From: Actinomadura coerulea | GTDB lineage: Bacteria; Actinomycetota; Actinomycetes; Streptosporangiales; Streptosporangiaceae | Direction: 5' to 3' | Length of the DNA: 64,000 bases | Assembly: GCF_014208105.1 (NCBI RefSeq) | Contig: NZ_JACHMQ010000001.1 | Coordinates: 3,534,001 to 3,598,000, forward strand | Shown here: positions 15,618 through 25,083 of the stretch, piece after piece | Layout: each line of letters starts with the position of its first letter | Position numbering within the stretch: the stretch's first letter is position 1 | Position numbers and translations under genes: made by a program | Notes under the pieces: model-generated | What the model saw: only the letters and a program-made list of their open reading frames with translations | What the model was told of the DNA's origin: nothing | The model's database searches: none

Positions 15618-15727
15618 CGGTTTACGCGACTGAAACGCGTTGCTAACGTCCCGGACCAGCCACCACCCCCAACTCTTGATCTGCGGGACGACGGCCCGGC
15701 GCGGGCCGTCCCGCGAAGGAGGACACC

Positions 15728-17029
15728 ATGCGGCGCACTCCCCTGATCGGCGGCACCGTCGTCTGCGCCGCCCTCGCGCTGTCGCTCTCCGCCTGCGGCG
15801 GCGATGACGACGGCGGCTCGAAGGGCGGCGCGGGAGCGGCGAGCCTGCAGGGCCGCGGCCCGATCACCTTCGTGACCGGCAAGGACCGCTCGGGCTACCT
15901 GCAGAAGCAGCTCGACGCCTGGAACACCGAGCACCCGAAGGAGCAGGTCCGCATCATCGAACTGCCGGACGAGCCGAACGACCAGCGGCAGCAGATGATC
16001 CAGAACGCCACGACCAGGTCCGACGCCTACTCGGTGCTGAACCTCGACGTGGTGTGGACGGCCGAGTTCGCCGCCAACCGCTGGCTCACGCAGCTGCCCA
16101 AGGACCGGATCGACCTGTCCAAGATGCTGCCCGCGACCATCGCCACCGGGCAGTACCGCGACAAGCTGTACGCCGTGCCGTCCACCTCCGACGCCGGGAT
16201 GCTCTACTTCCGCAAGGACCTGCTGGAGAAGGCCGGCGTCGCCGGCCCGCCGAAGACCTACACCGAGATGTGGGACGCCTGCGCCAAGGTGAAGAAGCTC
16301 CCCGAGGCGAAGGACGCCGACTGCTTCTTCACCGAGGTCAACAAGACCGAGAGCATGACGATCAGCGCGGTCGAGGCGATCGAGAGCGCCGGCGGCTCCA
16401 TCATCGGCGCCGACGGCAAGCCCGCGCTGAACACCCCGCAGGCCAAGCAGGGCGTCGAGTTCCTCGTCGGCGCCAAGAAGGACCACATGCCGAAGGAGGC
16501 CGTCACCCTCGACACCGAGGGCGGCCGCCGCTACTTCCAGTCCGGCAGGCTGATCTTCCAGCGGCAGTGGCCTTACCAGTACGGGCTGGCGAACTCGGGC
16601 GACGGCTCGTCGAAGGTGGCGGGCAGGTTCGCGGTCGCGCCGCTGCCCGGCCCGAACGGCCCCGGCGTCGCCAACCTCGGCGGCCACAACCTCGCGATCT
16701 CCGCGTTCGCCAAGAACAAGGCGACCTCGCTCGACTTCATCCGCTACCTCACCGGCGAGCAGGCCCAGCGCGCCAACCTCCTCGCGACCTCGCAGGCGCC
16801 CACCGTCGCGGCGCTGTACGACGACCCGGAGATGGTGAAGAAGTTCCCGTACCTGCCGGTCCTCAAGCAGGCCATCGCGGGCGCCAGGCCCCGTCCGGTC
16901 GCGGTCAAGTACGGCGACGTCACCGCCGCGATCCAGGGTGAGATGTACGACGCGGTGACCGGGAAGAAGCCCGCCGACCAGGCCCTGACGGACCTGGAGT
17001 CCAAGCTCCAGCCGCTGACCGCGCAGTGA
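15728..17029 (+). CDS. Sugar ABC transporter substrate-binding lipoprotein (alpha-glucoside type)
   Basis: A 433-residue family-1 solute-binding protein with a lipobox (LALSLSACGG; Cys at about residue 23). The mature part starts GPITFVTGKDRSGYLQKQLD, then WNTEHPKEQVRIIELPDE, as in trehalose/maltose-binding ThuE/LpqY-like proteins. It delivers an oligosaccharide to the two permeases that follow. A close paralogue without permeases lies at 56448. A GGAGG site precedes the ATG. The ATPase subunit is not encoded here; a shared MsiK-type ATPase is expected. Confidence 0.9.
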   Translation: MRRTPLIGGTVVCAALALSLSACGGDDDGGSKGGAGAASLQGRGPITFVTGKDRSGYLQKQLDAWNTEHPKEQVRIIELPDEPNDQRQQMIQNATTRSDAYSVLNLDVVWTAEFAANRWLTQLPKDRIDLSKMLPATIATGQYRDKLYAVPSTSDAGMLYFRKDLLEKAGVAGPPKTYTEMWDACAKVKKLPEAKDADCFFTEVNKTESMTISAVEAIESAGGSIIGADGKPALNTPQAKQGVEFLVGAKKDHMPKEAVTLDTEGGRRYFQSGRLIFQRQWPYQYGLANSGDGSSKVAGRFAVAPLPGPNGPGVANLGGHNLAISAFAKNKATSLDFIRYLTGEQAQRANLLATSQAPTVAALYDDPEMVKKFPYLPVLKQAIAGARPRPVAVKYGDVTAAIQGEMYDAVTGKKPADQALTDLESKLQPLTAQ

Positions 17030-18054
17030 GCGGGATGACCACCACCGAGAGCGCGCCCGCCGCCGGCACCGCCGCGGCGCGCGCGCCCCGCGGACGCGCG
17101 AGAGGCGACGTGCAGGGGACGCGGCGGCTCGCGGCGCTGCTGCTGTCGCCCACGCTGCTCGTCCTCGCGCTCGTCATCGGCTACCCGGTCCTCGCCGGGT
17201 TCCGCGAGTCGCTGTACTCGCGGGGCGAGGGGCTGGACGCCGACGGGTTCGTCGTGGAGGGCGACCGGTTCGTCGGCCTCGGCAACTACACCGCGATCTT
17301 CCAGGGCGACCGCGCCGACGCGTTCTGGAACGCCTTCTCCAACACCACGTTCTTCACCCTCACCACGGTCGTGCTGGAGACGGTGATCGGCGTCGCCATG
17401 GCGCTGATCATGCAGCAGGCGTTCCGCGGGCGGGCGCTGGTGCGCGCGAGCATCCTCGTCCCGTGGGCGATCCCGACCGCGATCTCCGGGCTGCTGTGGC
17501 GGTGGATCTTCCAGGCCGACGGCGCCGCGAACGCGGTGCTGCGCCAGGAGATCCTGTGGACCGCCGACGGGTTCCCCGCCAAGACGGCCGTCGTCATCGC
17601 CGAGGTCTGGAAGACCTCCCCGTTCATCGGGCTGCTCGTCCTCGCCGGGCTGCAGATGATCCCCCGGGACGTCTACGAGGCCGCCCGGGTGGACGGCGCC
17701 GGCCCGGTCCAGCAGTTCTTCCGCATCACGCTGCCGCTGGTCAAGCCCGCGCTGCTGGTCGCCGTGCTGTTCCGGATGCTGGACGTGCTGCGGATGTTCG
17801 ACCTGCCCGCCGTGCTGATCGGCGTCAACCAGAAGTCCGTGGAGACGCTGACGATGATCGCCTGGTTCGAGGCGTCCAACCTGCGGTACGGGTCGGCGGC
17901 GGCGTACGCGACCGTCCTGTTCCTGTACATCGCGCTGATCGCGTACCTGTTCGTGAAGCTGCTCGGCGCCGACATCATCGGCGAGGCACGCCAGAAGAAC
18001 CGGCGCCCGCGCGCCGTCCGGACGCCGCGCGGCGGAAGGAGGGCGGCGGCATGA
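17026..18054 (+). CDS. Sugar ABC transporter permease (MalF type)
   Basis: A 342-residue protein with six membrane helices and the cytoplasmic EAA loop (YEAARVDGAGPVQQFFRITL, then PLVKPALL) that contacts the ATPase. The long N-terminal cytoplasmic segment before the first helix is Ala/Arg-rich. Its GTG overlaps the binding-protein stop; an ATG at 17035 is an alternative. It forms a heterodimer with the next gene product. Confidence 0.9.
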   Translation: MSGMTTTESAPAAGTAAARAPRGRARGDVQGTRRLAALLLSPTLLVLALVIGYPVLAGFRESLYSRGEGLDADGFVVEGDRFVGLGNYTAIFQGDRADAFWNAFSNTTFFTLTTVVLETVIGVAMALIMQQAFRGRALVRASILVPWAIPTAISGLLWRWIFQADGAANAVLRQEILWTADGFPAKTAVVIAEVWKTSPFIGLLVLAGLQMIPRDVYEAARVDGAGPVQQFFRITLPLVKPALLVAVLFRMLDVLRMFDLPAVLIGVNQKSVETLTMIAWFEASNLRYGSAAAYATVLFLYIALIAYLFVKLLGADIIGEARQKNRRPRAVRTPRGGRRAAA

Positions 18055-18881
18055 CCGGCTCACCGCTGAAGCGCACGCTGTCCTCCCTGGGGTTCGCCGC
18101 CGTGGCGGTCTACTGCCTCGCGCCGTTCTACTGGATGGTGGTCTCGGCGTTCCGCCGCCCGCAGGACCAGTTCGACAACTCGCCCGTCCCGGCGCGGTGG
18201 TCGTCGGAGAACTTCTCCGCGGTGTTCTCCGGCGACAACGGCTTCGGCCGCGCCCTGCTGAACAGCGTCGTCGTCGCGGGCACCACCACCGTCCTGACCC
18301 TGCTGATCGGCACGTTCACCGCGTACGCGCTGGCCCGGCTCGACTTCCGGTTCAAGAACGCGGTGCTCGGGCTGATCGTCGCGACGACGATGTTCCCGGG
18401 GATCTCGCAGCTGGTCCCGCTGCTGAAGCTCTTCACCGAGATCAAGTGGATCAACACCTACCAGGCGATGGTGCTGCCCAGCCTCGGGTTCGCGCTGCCG
18501 CTGTCGGTGTGGCTGCTCACCGCGTTCTTCCGGCAGCTGCCGTTCGAGCTGGAGCAGGCCGCGATGGTGGACGGCTGCACCCGCGGCCAGGCCTTCCGCA
18601 AGATCATCGTCCCGCTGGCGGCGCCCGGGTTGTTCACCACGGCGATCCTGACCTTCATCGCCGCGTGGAACGAGTTCCTCATCGCGCTGTCCATGGTCAA
18701 CAAGAAGGAGATGCAGACCGCGACCGTCGCGATCTCCAAGTTCACCGGCGTCTCCGGGTTCGACCAGCCGTTCGGCACCCAGATGGCGGCCGGGGCGATC
18801 GTGACCGTCCCGCTCATCGCCGTGGTGCTGGTCTTCCAGCGCCGGATCGTCGCCGGCCTCACCGCCGGCGGCGTCAAGTAG
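18051..18881 (+). CDS. Sugar ABC transporter permease (MalG type)
   Basis: A 276-residue protein with six helices and the EAA loop EQAAMVDGCTRGQAFRKIIV. GGAAGGAGGG precedes the ATG, which overlaps the previous stop (ATGA). It is the second half of the membrane channel for the alpha-glucoside transporter. Confidence 0.9.
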   Translation: MTGSPLKRTLSSLGFAAVAVYCLAPFYWMVVSAFRRPQDQFDNSPVPARWSSENFSAVFSGDNGFGRALLNSVVVAGTTTVLTLLIGTFTAYALARLDFRFKNAVLGLIVATTMFPGISQLVPLLKLFTEIKWINTYQAMVLPSLGFALPLSVWLLTAFFRQLPFELEQAAMVDGCTRGQAFRKIIVPLAAPGLFTTAILTFIAAWNEFLIALSMVNKKEMQTATVAISKFTGVSGFDQPFGTQMAAGAIVTVPLIAVVLVFQRRIVAGLTAGGVK

Positions 18882-18912
18882 CACCCGACAGCTCCCGACA
18901 ATAAGGATGTTC

Positions 18913-20559
18913 ATGACCCAGGACACCCTGCTCGTCCACACCGCCGGCGACCGCGCCGAAGGCGGAGGGTGGTGGCGCGACGCCGTCATCTACCAGGTGT
19001 ACGTGCGCAGTTTCGCCGACTCCGACGGCGACGGTGTCGGCGACCTGCCGGGCATCCGGTCCCGGCTGCCCTACCTGGCCGGCCTCGGCGTCGACGCGCT
19101 CTGGCTGACCCCGTTCTACGTCTCGCCGATGGCCGACTTCGGCTACGACGTGGCGGACTACCGCGACGTCGACCCGCTGTTCGGCACCCTCGCCGACGCG
19201 CGCGGCCTCATCGCGGACGCGCACGCGCACGGGCTGCGGATCATCGTGGACGTCGTGCCGAACCACACCTCCGACCGGCACGCCTGGTTCCAGGCGGCGC
19301 TCGCCGCGGCCCCAGGGTCCGCCGAGCGCGACCGCTACATCTTCAGGGACGGGAGGGGACCGGGCGGCGCCGAGCCCCCCAACGACTGGGAGTCGGTGTT
19401 CGGCGGCCCCGCCTGGACGCGGGTACCGGACGGCCAGTGGTACCTGCACCTGTTCGCGTCCGAGCAGCCCGACCTCAACTGGGAGAACCCCGAGGTCCAC
19501 GCCGAGTTCGCCGACGTCCTGAAGTTCTGGCTCGACCTCGGCGTGGACGGCTTCCGCGTGGACGTCGCGCACGGCATGGCCAAGGCGCCCGGCCTGCCCG
19601 ACGTGGGCCACCCGAACCAGACGGAGATGCTCGGCACGGCCGTCCTGCCCTACTTCGACCAGGACTCCGTCCACGACATCCACCGCGCCTGGCGCCGCCT
19701 GCTCGACTCCTACGGCGGGGAGCGGATCGCCGTCGCCGAGGCGTGGACGCCCACGCCGCAGCGGCTCGCCGACTACACCCGTCCCGACGAGCTGCACCAG
19801 GCGTTCAACTTCCACTACCTGACCGCGCCCTGGGAGGCGGCCGGGATGCGGGCGGTGATCGAGGAGTCGCTGCGCACCGCCGGGGCCGTCGGCGCGCCCG
19901 CCACCTGGGTGCTGTCCAACCACGACGTGAAGCGGCACGTCACCCGCTACGGCGACGGCGAGACCGGGCTGCGGCGCGCCCGCGCGGCCGCGCTGCTGAC
20001 GCTCGCGCTGCCCGGCTCGTCCTACGTCTACCAGGGCGAGGAGCTGGGCCTGCCGGAGGTGCTCGACCTGCCGGAGGAGTTCCAGCGGGACCCGCAGCGG
20101 CTGCGGGCCGAGGGCGCCGGCCGCGACGGCTGCCGCGTCCCGATGCCGTGGGAGGGCGAGGAGCCCCCGTTCGGGTTCGGCGCGGGCGGCGCGTCCTGGC
20201 TCCCGATCCCCACCGCGTGGCGCGGCCTGACCGTCGCCGCGCAGGACGGCGACCCCGGCTCGATGCTCGCGCTGTACCGCGAGGCGCTGCGGATCCGCCG
20301 CGGGCATCCGGCACTCGGCGACGGGGATTTGTACTGGATTGCGAGCTCACCCGGCACACTGGTCTTCGTGCGTGCGGCCGGGGGCGGGAACGGGCGGCTC
20401 GCGTGCGCGGTCAACATGGGCGGCGCCACCGCGCGCGTCCACGTGCGGGGGACCCCGCTCCTCGCGAGCGGACCGGTCCGCACCGGCGGCCTCGCGAACG
20501 GCGGAGACGTCGACCTGCCCCCGGACACCGCACTGTGGTGGGACCTCGAGGAGGGATGA
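18913..20559 (+). CDS. GH13 alpha-glucosidase
   Basis: A 548-residue cytoplasmic TIM-barrel enzyme with no signal peptide. The GH13 blocks are seen in order: DVVPNHTSD, GFRVDVAHGM (nucleophile Asp), IAVAEAWTP (acid/base Glu) and VLSNHDVKRH (transition-state Asp). The overall layout, starting WWRDAVIYQVYVRSFADSDG, is that of the actinobacterial GH13_30-like alpha-glucosidases, which cleave maltose- or sucrose-like sugars. The ATG at 18913 was chosen because AAGGA ends 6 bases upstream; an ATG at 18907 overlaps that site. It degrades what the upstream transporter imports. Confidence 0.92.
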   Translation: MTQDTLLVHTAGDRAEGGGWWRDAVIYQVYVRSFADSDGDGVGDLPGIRSRLPYLAGLGVDALWLTPFYVSPMADFGYDVADYRDVDPLFGTLADARGLIADAHAHGLRIIVDVVPNHTSDRHAWFQAALAAAPGSAERDRYIFRDGRGPGGAEPPNDWESVFGGPAWTRVPDGQWYLHLFASEQPDLNWENPEVHAEFADVLKFWLDLGVDGFRVDVAHGMAKAPGLPDVGHPNQTEMLGTAVLPYFDQDSVHDIHRAWRRLLDSYGGERIAVAEAWTPTPQRLADYTRPDELHQAFNFHYLTAPWEAAGMRAVIEESLRTAGAVGAPATWVLSNHDVKRHVTRYGDGETGLRRARAAALLTLALPGSSYVYQGEELGLPEVLDLPEEFQRDPQRLRAEGAGRDGCRVPMPWEGEEPPFGFGAGGASWLPIPTAWRGLTVAAQDGDPGSMLALYREALRIRRGHPALGDGDLYWIASSPGTLVFVRAAGGGNGRLACAVNMGGATARVHVRGTPLLASGPVRTGGLANGGDVDLPPDTALWWDLEEG

Positions 20560-20560
20560 C

Positions 20561-21616
20561 TTGAAACCTATGACGACGCGCCTGGCGGACATCGCGGCAC
20601 ACGCCGGGGTGAGCGAGGCGACGGTGAGCCGCGTGCTCAACGGCAAGCCGGGCGTGTCCCCGACCACGCGCCAGGCGGTGCTGACCGCCCTGGACGTGCT
20701 CGGATACGAGCGCCCGGCCCGGCTGCGCCAGCAGCGGGCCGGGCTGATCGGGCTGATCATCCCCGAGCTGACCAACCCGATCTTCCCGGCGTTCGCCGAG
20801 GTCATCGAGAGCGCGCTGGCCCGGCACGGGTACATGGCGGTGCTGTGCTCCCAGGCGCCGGGCGGCGTCGCCGAGGACGACTACATCGAGATGCTGCTGG
20901 AGCGCGGCGTCGCCGGGATCATCTTCGTCAACGGCCTGCACGCGAACGCCAACTCCGACCGGGCCCGCTACGCGCGGCTGCTCGAACAGGCCCTGCCGAT
21001 CGTCCTGGTCAACGGCTACCGCCCCGACATCGACGCGCCGTACGTCTCCAACGACGACGTGGCGTCGATGGAGGCGGTCGTCGCGCACCTGGCCGCAATG
21101 GGCCACCGCCGGATCGGCCTCGCGATCGGCCAGGACGTCTACGTGCCGACGCGGCGCAAGACCGAGGGGTTCCGGCGCGGGATGGCCGCGCACACCGGGC
21201 TCACCCCGGACGAGGTGGACGAGCTGGTCGTCAACACCATGTACACGGTCGAGGGCGGGCAGGCGGCGGCCGCGAAGCTGCTCGACGCGGGCTGCACGGC
21301 GATCTGCGGCGGCAACGACATCATGGCGCTCGGCGCGATCCGGGCCGCCCGGGCGCGCGGCCTCCAGGTCCCCGAGGACGTGTCGGTGACGGGCATGGAC
21401 GACTCGCCGCTCACCGCCTACCTCGACCCCCCGCTGACCACGGTCCGGCAGTCGGTGCGGGAGATGTCGATGGCCGCGGTGAGCACCGTCCTGGACGAGA
21501 TCCGCGGCACCCGCGCGCCCCGCACCGAGCTGCTCTACCGGCCCGAACTCGTCGTCCGGCGGTCCACGGCCCCGGCCCCGGCGGCGGCCCGGCTGACCCC
21601 CGTCAAGGAGGGCTGA
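20561..21616 (+). CDS. LacI-family repressor of the alpha-glucoside operon
   Basis: A 351-residue protein. The N-terminal helix-turn-helix is RLADIAAHAGVSEATVSRVL, followed by the hinge (NGKPGVSPTTRQAV) and a periplasmic-binding-like core (GLIIPELTNPIFPAFAEVIE). A TTG at 20561 fits the GAGGAGG site 8 bases upstream better than the ATG at 20570. It starts within two bases of the GH13 stop and is probably co-transcribed, giving autoregulation through the inverted repeat at 15597. Confidence 0.9.
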   Translation: MKPMTTRLADIAAHAGVSEATVSRVLNGKPGVSPTTRQAVLTALDVLGYERPARLRQQRAGLIGLIIPELTNPIFPAFAEVIESALARHGYMAVLCSQAPGGVAEDDYIEMLLERGVAGIIFVNGLHANANSDRARYARLLEQALPIVLVNGYRPDIDAPYVSNDDVASMEAVVAHLAAMGHRRIGLAIGQDVYVPTRRKTEGFRRGMAAHTGLTPDEVDELVVNTMYTVEGGQAAAAKLLDAGCTAICGGNDIMALGAIRAARARGLQVPEDVSVTGMDDSPLTAYLDPPLTTVRQSVREMSMAAVSTVLDEIRGTRAPRTELLYRPELVVRRSTAPAPAAARLTPVKEG

Positions 21617-21698
21617 CCCGGGCCTGACGGGGTGTCGGACCAGGCCTGACCCGACTGCCGCGGGAGCCAGGTTCTTGTAACGGTTATGTTTCGGCACA

Positions 21699-21704
21699 TT
21701 GACA
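21699..21704 (+). promoter_or_regulatory. -35 element (TTGACA) of the cebE promoter
   Basis: A perfect TTGACA sits upstream of the cellobiose operon; the -10 expected near 21723 (TTTCAT) is poor. The CebR box begins 27 bases downstream, over the probable transcription start, so repressor binding would block initiation. Confidence 0.5.
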
Positions 21705-21730
21705 GTGAGCCGGGTCACGGTCTTTCATCC

Positions 21731-21746
21731 GTGGGAGCGCTCCCAC
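21731..21746. promoter_or_regulatory. CebR operator (GTGGGAGCGCTCCCAC)
   Basis: A perfect 16-bp palindrome containing the 14-bp TGGGAGCGCTCCCA, the known binding site of the cellobiose/cellotriose repressor CebR in Streptomyces and Thermobifida (CelR). It lies 36 bases upstream of cebE. A second 14-bp copy occurs at 40210. Confidence 0.92.
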
Positions 21747-21781
21747 ACCGATGCACCACCACAACCTGAGAGGGGTCCGCC

Positions 21782-23086
21782 ATGAGGGCCATCATGCGGC
21801 GCGGACTGAGTACGGCGATGGCGGCGGTACTCGTCGGCGGCCTCGCCGTCGCGTGCGGCGGCGACGACGACAAGGGAGGCTCCGACGGCGGGCCGGTCGA
21901 GCTGACCGTCGACGTCTTCGGCGAGCCGGGCTACGACGCGCTCTACAAGCAGTACGAGCAGTCCCACCCCAACGTGAAGATCAAGCAGCGCAAGGTCTCC
22001 ACCCTGGACGAGTACAAGCCGCGCATCCAGCAGTGGATGGCGACCGGCAGCGGCGCGGGCGACGTCGTCATGCTGGAGGAGGGCATCCTGCCCCTCTACA
22101 TGCAGCAGAAGGCCAAGTTCCTCGACCTGTTCGACTACGGCGGCAAGGACCTGGAGAAGAACTTCCTGCCGTGGAAGTGGCAGGCGGGCGTCACCCCCGA
22201 CGGCAAGCAGCTCATCGGCCTCGGCACCGACGTCGGCCCCCTCGCCATGTGCTACCGCACGGACCTGTTCAAGAAGGCGGGCCTGCCCACCGACCGCGCC
22301 GAGGTCGGCAAGCTCTGGCCGACGTGGGACGCGTTCCTGTCCACGGGCCAGAAGTTCCAGGACAAGGTGCCCGGGACCAAGTGGCTGGACGGCCCCACCG
22401 CCGTGTTCCGCGCCACCGTCCTGCAGAACGCCGGCAGCGGCCCTGGCCACAGCTTCTTCGACAAGAGCGAGAACCTCGTCTTCGACAGCAACCCGGCGGT
22501 CAAGCAGGCGTTCGACACGTCGCTGAAGTTCGAGACGAGCAAGCTCACCTCCGACATGTCGATCTTCACGCCGCCGTGGCAGACCGCCCTCAAGCGCGAC
22601 ACCTTCGCGACCCTGCCCTGCCCCTCCTGGATGCTCGGCGGCATCGAGGAGTTCTCCGGGCCGTCGGGTAAGGGCAAGTGGGACGTGGCCACCACGCCCG
22701 GCGGCTCCGGCTACTGGGGCGGCTCGTGGCTCGCGGTGCCCAAGCAGACCAAGCACGCCAAGGCCGCCGCCGAGCTCGCCGAGTTCCTGACCTCCCCCGA
22801 GGGCCAGGTCGGCGCGTTCAAGGCCGCGAACGTCTTCCCGTCCTCGCCGCAGGCCGCGCAGGACCCGGCGGTCGCGGGCGCCAAGAGCGCCTACTTCAAC
22901 GACGCCCCGATCGGGCAGATCTTCGGGCAGCTGGTGGCCGCGGTGAAGCCGGTGCACCTCGGGCCGAAGAACGAGGACGTGCGGGCCGCGGTCGAGAACG
23001 TCCTGATCTCCGTGGGCCAGGGCCGGCAGAAGCCCGACGAGGCCTGGACGAAGTCCGTCGACGAGGCGAAGAAGGCCGCCAGGTAG
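21782..23086 (+). CDS. cebE: Cellobiose/cellotriose ABC transporter binding lipoprotein CebE
   Basis: A 434-residue family-1 binding protein with a lipobox (GGLAVACGGD; Cys at about residue 29) and mature sequence PVELTVDVFGEPGYDALYKQ. The operator, gene order and downstream beta-glucosidase identify it as CebE rather than a generic sugar-binding protein. It captures cellulose breakdown products at the membrane surface. GAGAGGGG precedes the ATG; an in-frame ATG at 21794 is also possible. Confidence 0.9.
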   Translation: MRAIMRRGLSTAMAAVLVGGLAVACGGDDDKGGSDGGPVELTVDVFGEPGYDALYKQYEQSHPNVKIKQRKVSTLDEYKPRIQQWMATGSGAGDVVMLEEGILPLYMQQKAKFLDLFDYGGKDLEKNFLPWKWQAGVTPDGKQLIGLGTDVGPLAMCYRTDLFKKAGLPTDRAEVGKLWPTWDAFLSTGQKFQDKVPGTKWLDGPTAVFRATVLQNAGSGPGHSFFDKSENLVFDSNPAVKQAFDTSLKFETSKLTSDMSIFTPPWQTALKRDTFATLPCPSWMLGGIEEFSGPSGKGKWDVATTPGGSGYWGGSWLAVPKQTKHAKAAAELAEFLTSPEGQVGAFKAANVFPSSPQAAQDPAVAGAKSAYFNDAPIGQIFGQLVAAVKPVHLGPKNEDVRAAVENVLISVGQGRQKPDEAWTKSVDEAKKAAR

Positions 23087-23104
23087 CCCGGCGGTCCCCC
23101 GACC

Positions 23105-23150
23105 ACGGCGGCGGCGCCGGGCCGTACCTCCCCGCCGGCGCCGCCGCCGT
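23105..23150. promoter_or_regulatory. Long GC-rich hairpin between cebE and cebF
   Basis: A perfect 16-bp stem (arms ACGGCGGCGGCGCCGG and its complement, at 23105-23120 and 23135-23150) with a 14-base loop. It has no following T-run. Such hairpins after binding-protein genes stabilise the upstream mRNA or attenuate the permease genes, giving more binding protein than channel. That role is inferred from position. Confidence 0.7.
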
Positions 23151-23194
23151 TCCACTCCCCGCTTCGTCCCGTCCTCGGAAAGGAGGCGCACGAC

Positions 23195-24184
23195 GTGACC
23201 ACCGATCTGCGCCCCAGCCGGAACGGCCCGCCGCCGGCCTCGCCGGCCCCGGCGCGGCCGGGGCCGCCCCCCACCTGGCGCTCCCGGCTGGCCCGGCTCG
23301 ACGTGAAGGGCGCGCCCTACGCCTTCATCTCGCCGTTCTACCTCGTCTTCCTGGTCTTCGGCGCCTTCCCCCTCGTCTACACGCTCTGGGTCTCCCTGCA
23401 CGACTGGGAGCTGGCGTCCGGAACGCGCAAGTTCGTCGGGCTCGACAACTACGACTACCTGCTGAGCGACGCCGACTTCTGGCACGCCACGGTCAACACC
23501 CTCGGGATCTTCGCCCTCTCGACCGTCCCGCAGCTGGTGCTCGCGCTGCTCATCGCCAACACCCTGAACCGGCGGATGCGGCTGCCGACCCTGTTCCGGA
23601 TCGGGATGGTCGCCCCGCTGGTCACCTCGACCGCCGCCGTCGCGATCGTGTTCACCCAGATGTTCGACAAGGACTGGGGCATGATCAACTGGGCGATCGG
23701 GCTGGTCGGCATCGACCCGATCAACTGGTCGAGCAGCCGCGGCTGGTCCTGGGCCGCCATCGCGATGATGGTGGACTGGCGCTGGACCGGCTACAACGCG
23801 CTCATCTACCTGGCCGCCATGCAGGCGATCCCGAAGGACCTGTACGAGGCCGCCGCGATCGACGGCGCGTCCCGGCTCCGGCAGTTCTGGCAGATCACGG
23901 TGCCGATGCTGCGCCCCACCATCATCTTCACGGTGATCATCTCGACGATCGGCGGGCTCCAGCTGTTCACCGAGCCCGTGCTGTTCAGCGTCGGCACGCC
24001 CAACAAGATGGACGGCGGCCCGATGCACCAGTTCCAGACGATCACGATGTACATGTACGACAACGCGTTCGGCCATGACCGCTACGGCTACGGCGCGACG
24101 GTCGCCTGGGCGCTGTTCGTGATGATCATCGTGTTCTCCCTGATCAACTTCCTGGCCGTGCGCCGCACGGGAGGCACCAAGTGA
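23195..24184 (+). CDS. cebF: Cellobiose ABC transporter permease CebF
   Basis: A 329-residue protein with six membrane helices after a Pro-rich cytoplasmic N-terminus. The EAA loop reads YEAAAIDGASRLRQFWQITV. AAGGAGG precedes the GTG. Its stop overlaps the cebG start (GTGA). Confidence 0.9.
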   Translation: MTTDLRPSRNGPPPASPAPARPGPPPTWRSRLARLDVKGAPYAFISPFYLVFLVFGAFPLVYTLWVSLHDWELASGTRKFVGLDNYDYLLSDADFWHATVNTLGIFALSTVPQLVLALLIANTLNRRMRLPTLFRIGMVAPLVTSTAAVAIVFTQMFDKDWGMINWAIGLVGIDPINWSSSRGWSWAAIAMMVDWRWTGYNALIYLAAMQAIPKDLYEAAAIDGASRLRQFWQITVPMLRPTIIFTVIISTIGGLQLFTEPVLFSVGTPNKMDGGPMHQFQTITMYMYDNAFGHDRYGYGATVAWALFVMIIVFSLINFLAVRRTGGTK

Positions 24185-25083
24185 CCACGCTCCTCGCCGG
24201 CCCCGGCGGCCGGACCCCCGGCGGCAGGCGCGCCGCCGCGCACCCCGGCCGCTACCGCGGCCTGTGGAACGCCAGCCCGCTCACCTACCTCACGCTGGTC
24301 GTGGCGCTGGCGCTGTCGGTCTTCCCGATCTACTGGATGATCATCGTGGCGACCCGCACGAACAGCGTGGTCGCCGACGTCCCGCCGCCGCTGCTGCCGG
24401 GCGGCCACGGCGGCGACAACGTCGGCCGGCTGTTCGACAACCCGGAGGCCTACTTCGCCAAGGGCCTGCTGAACTCCGCCATCGCCTCCGCGGCGGTGAC
24501 GGTCTCCACGGTCTTCTTCGCCTCGCTGGCCGGGTTCGCGTTCGCCAAGCTGCGCTTCCGCGGCAAGAACGGGCTGCTGCTCACCATCATCGCCACGATG
24601 ATGATCCCGGTGCAGATGGGCATCATCCCGCTCTACATGATCATGGTGAAGCTGGGCTGGCAGAACCACCTGCAGGCGGTCATCGTCCCGTTCCTGGTCA
24701 CCGGGTTCGGGGTGTTCATGATGCGGCAGTACGCCGACCAGGCCGTCCCGGACGAACTGATCGAGGCCGCCCGCGTCGACGGGTGCACGACTTTCGGCAT
24801 CTACTGGCGGGTCGTGCTCCCCGCGCTGCGCCCCGCCGCGGGCGTCCTCGGGCTGTTCACCTTCATGCAGACCTGGAACGAGTTCATGTGGCCGCTGGCC
24901 GTGCTCAGCCCGGACAACCCGACGGTCCAGCTGTCCATCAACAACCTGGCCAACGCCTACTTCAAGGACTACACGCTCATGTTCGCCGGGACCAGCGTGG
25001 CGATCCTGCCGCTGCTCGTGGTGTTCATCGTTTTCGGCCGCCAGATCATCGGCGGGATCATGGAAGGTGCAGTGAAGGCTTGA
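24181..25083 (+). CDS. cebG: Cellobiose ABC transporter permease CebG
   Basis: A 300-residue protein with six membrane helices and the EAA loop IEAARVDGCTTFGIYWRVVL. The expected next gene, bglC, is displaced by a tnpB remnant whose right end begins directly at the cebG stop codon. Confidence 0.9.
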   Translation: MTTLLAGPGGRTPGGRRAAAHPGRYRGLWNASPLTYLTLVVALALSVFPIYWMIIVATRTNSVVADVPPPLLPGGHGGDNVGRLFDNPEAYFAKGLLNSAIASAAVTVSTVFFASLAGFAFAKLRFRGKNGLLLTIIATMMIPVQMGIIPLYMIMVKLGWQNHLQAVIVPFLVTGFGVFMMRQYADQAVPDELIEAARVDGCTTFGIYWRVVLPALRPAAGVLGLFTFMQTWNEFMWPLAVLSPDNPTVQLSINNLANAYFKDYTLMFAGTSVAILPLLVVFIVFGRQIIGGIMEGAVKA

